Part shown: piece by piece, positions 32,417 to 36,820 of the stretch | Layout: every line of letters starts with the position of its first letter | Position numbering within the stretch: the first letter of the stretch is position 1 | Assembly: GCA_028869595.1 (NCBI GenBank) | Contig: JAGWRU010000119.1 | Span: 1 to 36,820 of the forward strand | Length of the DNA stretch: 36,820 bases | Origin: Rhodospirillales bacterium | Lineage (GTDB): Bacteria; Pseudomonadota; Alphaproteobacteria; Acetobacterales; Acetobacteraceae | Reading direction: 5' to 3' | Made by a program: the position numbers and the translations under genes | Notes under the pieces: model-generated | The model's database searches: none | The model's input: the letters and a program-made list of their open reading frames with translations, nothing else | What the model was told of the DNA's origin: nothing

Positions 32417-33252
32417 GCCGCGTCCTTTCGCTGGCGTGTGGCGCAGTAATCGGTGTCGGAGCAGACGAAGATGCGTCCGCCGCGATCATCGGTCAGCACC
32501 TCATCCAGATAGGAGTCGCGCGATCCGCATAGTGTGCAGGCATGCGGCGCGCGATGCGGGCGGAACGGGTGATCGGCGAAATCGAGCGAGCGCACGCTGG
32601 TATAGGGCGGAATGGCGTAGATGCGCTTTTCCCGCCCGGCGCCGAATAATTGCAACGCCGGCATCCGGTCCATCTTGGGATTATCGAAGGCCGGGATCGG
32701 GCTGGGCGCCATCAGATGGCGGTCATTGACCATCACCGGATAATCATAGCTGATCGCCACCTGGCCGTAGCGGGCGATATCCTCGTAGAGCTTGACATGC
32801 ATCAGCCCGTATTCGGCAAGCGCGTGCATCGTCCTGCAGGCCGCGCGCGAGGGCTCCAGCCGCCATAGCGGCTCCGGCTGCGGCACCTGATAGACGATGA
32901 TCTGATCGGCGCGCAGCGTCGTTTCGGGAATCCGGTGGCGGGTCTGGATGACGCTGGCGCGGGCGGTTTCGGTGGTCGTCGCAACGCCCGCGGTGCGCGC
33001 GAAGAAGCGGCGGATGGAAACCGCATTGGTGGTGTCGTCGGCCCCCTGATCGATCACTTTCAGCGTGTCGGACTGGCCGAGAATGGCCGCCGTCACCTGG
33101 ATGCCGCCCGTGCCCCAGCCATAGGGCAGCGGCATCTCGCGCGCGCCGAACGGGATCTGATGGCCGGGCACGGCGACCGCCTTGAGCAAGGCGCGGCGGA
33201 TCATCCGTTTGGTCTGCTCGTCCAGATAGGCGAAATTATACCCCTCGCTCAT
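32413..33252 (-). CDS. phnJ: Carbon-phosphorus lyase catalytic subunit PhnJ
   Basis: Radical-SAM enzyme (279 residues) that cleaves the C-P bond. The unusual iron-sulfur cysteines are present with exact family spacing: Cys239-x2-Cys242-x21-Cys264-x5-Cys270 (CTLCGSRDSYLDEV, FVCSDTDYCATRQ). Gly30 in AVAVPGHQIPFGAREMPLPYGWGTGG corresponds by alignment to the glycyl-radical Gly32 of E. coli. The N-terminus SEGYNFAYLDEQTKRMIRRALLKAV and QTRHRIPETTL are almost identical to E. coli PhnJ. It overlaps phnI and phnK by ATGA. All known catalytic features are intact, so phosphonate cleavage capability is expected. Confidence 0.97.
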   Translation of the reverse strand: MSEGYNFAYLDEQTKRMIRRALLKAVAVPGHQIPFGAREMPLPYGWGTGGIQVTAAILGQSDTLKVIDQGADDTTNAVSIRRFFARTAGVATTTETARASVIQTRHRIPETTLRADQIIVYQVPQPEPLWRLEPSRAACRTMHALAEYGLMHVKLYEDIARYGQVAISYDYPVMVNDRHLMAPSPIPAFDNPKMDRMPALQLFGAGREKRIYAIPPYTSVRSLDFADHPFRPHRAPHACTLCGSRDSYLDEVLTDDRGGRIFVCSDTDYCATRQRKDAA

Positions 33253-34346
33253 GCCACGACCTCCTCGGCCGATGCGGCGGCGGCGGTCGCGCGCAACCGG
33301 CGGATCGCCTCCAGCTCGCTTTGAAAATCGACGTAATGCGGCAGCTTGAGATGCTCGACGAAGCCGGTCGCCTCGACATTGTCGCAGTGGTAGAGAACGA
33401 ATTCCGCATTTTGCGCGGGCGCCGTCACTTCCTCGCCCAGCTCCTCTGCACGAAGGGCGCGATCGACCAGGGCCATCGCCATCGCCTTGCGTTCGTTATG
33501 GCCGAATACCAGCCCATAGCCGCGGGTGAATTGCGCCGGCACGGTTTTCGAGCCCTTGAACTGGTTCACCATCTGGCATTCGGTAACGGTGATCTCGCCG
33601 ATATCGATGGCAAATCCCAGCTCCGGCGGCGCGATCTCGACGGCAACTTCGCCCAGGCGGATTTCGCCGGCGAACGGATGCGTGCCGCCATAGCCGCGCT
33701 GCGTCGAATAGCCCATGGCGAGCAGGAAGCCTTCATCGCCGCGCGCCAATGCTTGCAGGCGCAGATCGCGCGATGCGGGAAAGGAAACCGGCTGGCGGGT
33801 GAGATCGGCGGGCTCGTCGCCGGTCGGCGGGCCGTCGCCCTCGATCAACCCATCCTGGCCCAGCATGTCGTGCACGCGCGGCATCCGCGCGGCATCGGGC
33901 ACCGCCTCGGGCGGCGCGGGCGGCAGCGCGGCGGCGGGATCGGCCAGGGCGAAGTCGAGCAGGCGGTGGGTATAATCCGTGGTCGGTCCCAGCATCTGCC
34001 CGCCGGGCAGATCCTTGAACACCGCAGAGACGCGCCGACGGATCGCCATGGCCGAGGTTTCCAGCGGCAGGCTGGCGAGAAAGCGCGGCAGGGTGGTGCG
34101 GAAGGCGCGCAGCAGAAAGGCGGCCTCGACCAGATCGCCCTGGGCCTGACGGATGGCCAGCGCCGCCAGGCGGCGATCATAGAGCGCGCCTTCCGCCATC
34201 ACCCGATCGACGGCGCGACCGAGCTGCGCCTCGATCTGGGCGAGATCGAGGGCGGGCAGGGCGGGATCGCCCCGCCGCTCGACGGCAAGCCAGGCATGCG
34301 CCGCATCGATCGCCTTTTCCCCGCCTTTCACCGCGACATAGGCCAT
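33249..34346 (-). CDS. phnI: C-P lyase core subunit PhnI
   Basis: Purine-nucleoside-type core subunit, 365 residues. With PhnG, H and L it makes alpha-D-ribose 1-methylphosphonate 5-triphosphate. MAYVAVKGGEKAIDAAHAWLA is the fixed PhnI start, so ATG 34346 is used rather than the track start 34406, which runs into phnH. It is preceded by a good ribosome site (GGAGGAGAT) inside the end of phnH. LGPTTDYTHRLLDFALADP, ARGDEGFLLAMGYSTQRGYGGTHPFAGEIRLG and ECQMVNQFKGSKTVPAQFTRGYGLVFGHNERKAMAMALVDRAL are conserved segments. E. coli PhnI is 354 residues. Confidence 0.96.
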   Translation of the reverse strand: MAYVAVKGGEKAIDAAHAWLAVERRGDPALPALDLAQIEAQLGRAVDRVMAEGALYDRRLAALAIRQAQGDLVEAAFLLRAFRTTLPRFLASLPLETSAMAIRRRVSAVFKDLPGGQMLGPTTDYTHRLLDFALADPAAALPPAPPEAVPDAARMPRVHDMLGQDGLIEGDGPPTGDEPADLTRQPVSFPASRDLRLQALARGDEGFLLAMGYSTQRGYGGTHPFAGEIRLGEVAVEIAPPELGFAIDIGEITVTECQMVNQFKGSKTVPAQFTRGYGLVFGHNERKAMAMALVDRALRAEELGEEVTAPAQNAEFVLYHCDNVEATGFVEHLKLPHYVDFQSELEAIRRLRATAAAASAEEVVA

Positions 34347-34348
34347 GG

Positions 34349-34942
34349 CTAGATCTCCTCCACCGAGACGGAGCGGGGCAGGGCGGCGATCTGCGTGCCG
34401 GCGCACAGGATCAGATCGATGCCGCGCGGGTAGAGCTGGCGGTTGCGCGCCCAGGCCGCGACGAACCCGTCAGGCAGGCCGGTCGCCGCGAAGGGCGTGG
34501 GCGCCGCGAGCCCTGGCCCGTGCAGGCGATAGCGCGTGCCGCTGCCAAGGGCCGCAAGCTGCACGATGAGCGTGGCCGACTCCTCCGGCGCTTCGTCGCT
34601 GCCCAGGGCGAGATCGGCCGGCCAGACCGCCTGCCGGGTCAGGGCGAAGCGCGCGGCGCCGGCGGAATCGACAAGGGGGGCGGCGCAGTGAAAGGCGATC
34701 CAGCTGCGTGCGCCGGCGAAATCCCCGTCGAGGAAGACCGGGGTTTCGGCATCGGCGAGCGTCAGCAGCATCGCGGCGCTGGCCTGGACCAACGGCGCCG
34801 GCGCGGTAAGGCCGGCGCCGACATGATGCAGCGAGCCGGGGCTGGCCATGGCCGCCAGCACGGCGCGAAAGCTGTGCTGCGCATCGGCCACGGGATCGGC
34901 GAATCCCGGCATGGCAACGGGATCGGAGAGCAGATCGGTCAT
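34349..34942 (-). CDS. phnH: C-P lyase core subunit PhnH
   Basis: PLP-transferase-like fold subunit of the C-P lyase core, 197 residues (E. coli 194). It starts MTDLLSDPVAMPGFADPVADAQHSFRAVLAAMASPG, the family opening, at ATG 34942, overlapping the phnG stop as ATGA. The much longer track ORF (552 aa) is this gene plus upstream shadow. RYRLHGPGLAAPTPFAATGLPDGFVAAWARNRQLYPRGIDLILCAG and ALPRSV near the end are PhnH signatures. The stop is two bases before the phnI ATG. Confidence 0.94.
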   Translation of the reverse strand: MTDLLSDPVAMPGFADPVADAQHSFRAVLAAMASPGSLHHVGAGLTAPAPLVQASAAMLLTLADAETPVFLDGDFAGARSWIAFHCAAPLVDSAGAARFALTRQAVWPADLALGSDEAPEESATLIVQLAALGSGTRYRLHGPGLAAPTPFAATGLPDGFVAAWARNRQLYPRGIDLILCAGTQIAALPRSVSVEEI

Positions 34943-35448
34943 GTGCGCATCGAGGCCATGGTGAAGAATTCCACGCGGGTTGCCGCGGCGCGGCGGGCGG
35001 TGGCGGCGCGTTGCGCGGCCTGGGCGGCGGCAAGCGGGGCGATCACCGCCGCCTGCAGCGGCGCGGCATGGTCCGCCTCCTGCAGCAGCGCGTCGAACAC
35101 GGCGGCCAGTTCCGCATGCGCGCCATCGCGGCCCAGCACATAGGCATGGCCCAGCCTGCCGGTGGCGAGGCGGATGGTGCAGCGGCAGATCGCCGCCTCG
35201 CCCAGGTTGAAGGGGCTGCCGCCGCCGCCCTGGCGGGCACGCAGCATGGTCATGCCCGATTCGGGACCGCGCAGGCGCGTCCAGGCCGGCACGCCCGCAT
35301 GTGCATCCAACGCCGCGCGCAGGCTGGCGGCATCGGCGCGGGCCAGCACCGCCATCCAGTGCCGGCGCGCGGCCTGTTCCGGCGTCAGGGCCGGATCGGC
35401 CGGGCCGGAATTGGCGGATGCGGAGGAGGCAGGGCTGGGCTCGGGCAT
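34939..35448 (-). CDS. phnG: C-P lyase core subunit PhnG
   Basis: First gene of the phn operon, 169 residues (E. coli 150). The core RRHWMAVLARADAASLRAAL, then ESGMTMLRARQGGGGSPFNLGEAAICRCTIRLATGRLGHAYVLGRDGAHAELAAVFDALLQ is clear PhnG. The first ~22 residues (PEPSPASSASANSGPADPALTPE) are a low-complexity extension, so a later start is possible, though none stands out. The promoter region between this gene and phnF holds an inverted repeat overlapping a candidate promoter, implying repression by PhnF. The stop overlaps phnH as ATGA. Confidence 0.93.
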   Translation of the reverse strand: MPEPSPASSASANSGPADPALTPEQAARRHWMAVLARADAASLRAALDAHAGVPAWTRLRGPESGMTMLRARQGGGGSPFNLGEAAICRCTIRLATGRLGHAYVLGRDGAHAELAAVFDALLQEADHAAPLQAAVIAPLAAAQAAQRAATARRAAATRVEFFTMASMRT

Positions 35449-35473
35449 GCGGCGATCCGATAACGGAGTAGAT

Positions 35474-35489
35474 GTCTAGACAGCTAGAC
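35474..35489. promoter_or_regulatory. PhnF operator candidate GTCTAG-N4-CTAGAC
   Basis: A perfect inverted repeat GTCTAG-ACAG-CTAGAC. A second, 10-base perfect palindrome TGTCTAGACA (35473-35482) overlaps it. It lies between divergent phnG and phnF, 26 bases upstream of the phnG start. HutC/UTRA-subfamily GntR proteins, including PhnF, bind short palindromes of the form (T)GTxTAxAC(A). The site overlaps the predicted -10 of the phn operon promoter, consistent with repression. Confidence 0.7.
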
Positions 35490-35509
35490 CTATCCCGGTT
35501 TATCGTCAA
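35481..35509 (-). promoter_or_regulatory. Candidate promoter of the phnGHIJKLM operon
   Basis: On the minus strand TTGACG (35504-35509) is followed after 17 bases by TAGCTG (35481-35486), an acceptable -35 and a fair -10. The -10 lies inside the inverted repeat. On the plus strand TAGACA (35477-35482) with TATCGT 18 bases later could serve phnF. Both are by-eye matches. Confidence 0.4.
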
Positions 35510-35536
35510 GCCGACCTCGCACGGATTGCCGCCCGG

Positions 35537-36286
35537 ATGGATGAAGAAACCAAGACAGCGTCTTCTCGCGCCTTGCAACGTCACGATGGCGTGGCGCTGT
35601 GGCGCCAGATCGCCCAGGCGTTGCGCGGCGCCATCACCGCCGGGCGCTATCCGCCGGGCGGGCGCCTGCCGACCGAGGCGGCGCTGGCCCAGGATTTCGC
35701 CGTCAACCGCCATACCGTGCGCCGCGCGCTGGAGGATCTCAGCCGCGCCGGGCTGGTGCGGGTGGAGCAGGGGCGCGGCGCCTTCGTGGCCGAGGATGTG
35801 CTGGACTACACCGTCGCTTCCCGCACCCGGTTTTCGGAATGGATCCGCCGCCACAACAAGGAACCTTCCGGCCAGGTGCTGCGTCTGGTCGAGGTCGCGG
35901 CGGAGGCGGTGGTGGCCGGTGCACTCGGCCTGCGGGCCGGGGCGCGGGTGGTGATGCTGGAACGGCTCGGCCTGGCCGATGGCCGTCCGGTCAGCCTGGC
36001 CAATCACTATTTTCCGGCCCGCCTGCGCGGCCTGCGAGAGGCGCTGGAGGCATCCCCCACCATCACCGCCGCCTTATCGGCGGTCGGCGTCACCGATTAT
36101 CGCCGCCAGGTGACGCGCGTCACCGCCCGCATCCCGACGGCGGAGGAGGCGGCGCTGCTCGCCATGCCGCGCAACCGCCCGCTGCTGATCACCGAGAACG
36201 TCAATGTCGACGGGGCCGGCGCGGTGGTGGAATTCGGCATCGCGCGCTATCCGACGCCGCGCGTGCAGATCGTGTTCGAACCTTAG
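35537..36286 (+). CDS. phnF: GntR/HutC-family regulator of phosphonate metabolism (UTRA domain)
   Basis: 249-residue transcription factor. The winged helix (ALWRQIAQALRGAITAGRYPPGGRLPTEAALAQDFAVNRHTVRRALEDLSRAGLVRVEQGRGAFVAEDVLDYTVASRTRFSEWIRR) is followed by a UTRA effector domain ending GIARYPTPRVQIVFEP. This is the PhnF subfamily, including the Y(T/V)...RTRFSE signature. It is divergent from the C-P lyase operon and probably represses it through the adjacent inverted repeat. The start ATG 35537 is the first good start after the operator. No typical ribosome site precedes it. A second PhnM-like gene follows after 10 bases and may be co-transcribed. Confidence 0.92.
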   Translation: MDEETKTASSRALQRHDGVALWRQIAQALRGAITAGRYPPGGRLPTEAALAQDFAVNRHTVRRALEDLSRAGLVRVEQGRGAFVAEDVLDYTVASRTRFSEWIRRHNKEPSGQVLRLVEVAAEAVVAGALGLRAGARVVMLERLGLADGRPVSLANHYFPARLRGLREALEASPTITAALSAVGVTDYRRQVTRVTARIPTAEEAALLAMPRNRPLLITENVNVDGAGAVVEFGIARYPTPRVQIVFEP

Positions 36287-36296
36287 GAAATTCAGC

Positions 36297-36820
36297 ATGG
36301 ATGGCATGACGATCAGCGGCGGGCAGGTGCTCGACACGGCGGGCTGGCAGGATGCGGCGCTGGTGATCGAAGACGGGCGGATCGCGGCCCTCGGCGCGAC
36401 GTCCGGCGGCCGGCGCTTCGACGCCAGCGGCCTGCTGGTGCTGCCCGGGCTGATCGATCTGCATGGCGATGCCTTCGAACGCCAGCTTCAGCCGCGCCCC
36501 GGCGTCGATTTCCCGACCGGCCTCGCCCTTGCCGATACCGAGGCGCAACTCCTCGCCAACGGTATCACCACCGCCTATCACGGCATCACCTTGTCCTGGG
36601 AACCGGGGCTGCGCAGCCTGGATGCGTGGCGCGCCATGCTCGATGCCCTGGCCGCCGGCCCGCCCGGCGGTGGCGGCTGGACCTGCGACATGCGCGTGCA
36701 TCTGCGCTGGGAGGCGTTCAATCTTCCCGCTTTGGATCAGGCCCTGGCCGATATCGCCGCCGGGCGGGTGCATCTGCTCGCCTTCAACGATCATACCCCG
36801 GCCATCATGCGCCGGCTGGA
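36297..36820 (+). CDS. PhnM-like amidohydrolase, second copy (partial, 3' end outside window)
   Basis: The frame opens at ATG 36297 (MDGMTISGGQVLDTAGWQDAALVIEDGRIAAL) and is still open at the right edge, giving 174 residues. An internal ATG at 36306 is the alternative start. The metal-site region reads LVLPGLIDLHGDAFERQLQPRPGVDFPTGLALADTEAQLLANGITTAYHGITLSWEPGLRS. It parallels PhnM's LHTDNLE / SHD / GITT region, but with HGDAFE and ADTEAQ instead, so it belongs to a separate PhnM-like branch. It follows phnF directly. The role could be a paralogous diphosphatase or hydrolysis of a different phosphonate intermediate. It is not listed in the ORF track. Confidence 0.82.
   Translation, partial: MDGMTISGGQVLDTAGWQDAALVIEDGRIAALGATSGGRRFDASGLLVLPGLIDLHGDAFERQLQPRPGVDFPTGLALADTEAQLLANGITTAYHGITLSWEPGLRSLDAWRAMLDALAAGPPGGGGWTCDMRVHLRWEAFNLPALDQALADIAAGRVHLLAFNDHTPAIMRRL

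Noticed and set aside
34349-36007. 552-residue track ORF containing PhnH
   Set aside because: Only the last 197 residues are PhnH. The upstream part runs through phnG and the phnF promoter in another frame.
1-36820. CRISPR arrays, tRNA/rRNA genes, insertion sequences, attachment sites
   Set aside because: No direct-repeat arrays, no cloverleaf or rRNA-like stretch and no transposase or integrase reading frames were seen in either strand.

Overview
The window is high-GC, tightly packed DNA that looks like a free-living alphaproteobacterium, possibly Rhodospirillales/Acetobacteraceae. The basis for this is the GC-rich codon use, ATGA-coupled operons, the gene repertoire (hydroxyproline dehydratases of the Roseibium LhpH/LhpI type, IolDEG, TRAP and HAAT transporters, a C-P lyase operon led by divergent PhnF) and PhnJ/CueR/LhpH proteins that read like alphaproteobacterial family members. 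The genus cannot be fixed from sequence reading alone. There are about 36 protein genes, no RNA gene, IS element, CRISPR array or phage gene was recognised, and no gap exceeds 300 bases.

Layout, left to right. (1) 1-3317: the end of an AtuA-like gene, then a copper-resistance unit on the minus strand (copA-cueR, ATGA-coupled) with a candidate CueR promoter, and a divergent DUF302 gene. (2) 3426-5784: two adjacent acyl-CoA dehydrogenases. (3) 5781-15788: a GntR/FCD regulator divergent from an eight-gene plus-strand run. The run holds a complete branched-chain-type ABC importer (binding protein, LivH, LivM, LivG, LivF), an FAD D-amino-acid-type oxidoreductase, a Cys/Cys 4-hydroxyproline 2-epimerase, an enolase-superfamily enzyme resembling cis-3-hydroxy-L-proline dehydratase (LhpI) and a Ser/Thr proline-racemase-fold enzyme resembling trans-3-hydroxy-L-proline dehydratase (LhpH). 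Together they read as an import and entry module for several hydroxyproline isomers. The shared intergenic region carries two copies of a TGATATATCA palindrome and a good promoter.

(4) 15796-20486: an inositol-monophosphatase-family gene on the minus strand, divergent from iolD-iolE-iolG, the first three steps of myo-inositol catabolism. (5) 20729-23786: a TRAP transporter (DctP binding protein plus a fused DctQM permease) on the minus strand. (6) 23894-27691: a stand-alone Lrp/AsnC effector domain divergent from an acetolactate-synthase-like ThDP enzyme. That enzyme is followed by a TPR/glycosyltransferase-like gene that seems to lack a normal start codon. (7) 27657-36820: the phosphonate (C-P lyase) locus. 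A tandem PPC/DUF296 protein (minus) is divergent from phnN (plus). The minus-strand operon phnGHIJKLM ends with a DUF1045 2H-phosphoesterase-like gene. A divergent phnF regulator is followed by a second PhnM-like gene cut by the window edge. A GTCTAG-N4-CTAGAC inverted repeat sits in the phnG/phnF divergent region.

The strongest candidates for something not well described are the hydroxyproline-isomer island with a HAAT-type importer, and the accessory proteins of the C-P lyase locus: DUF1045 where PhnP would be expected, tandem PPC, and the PhnM paralogue.
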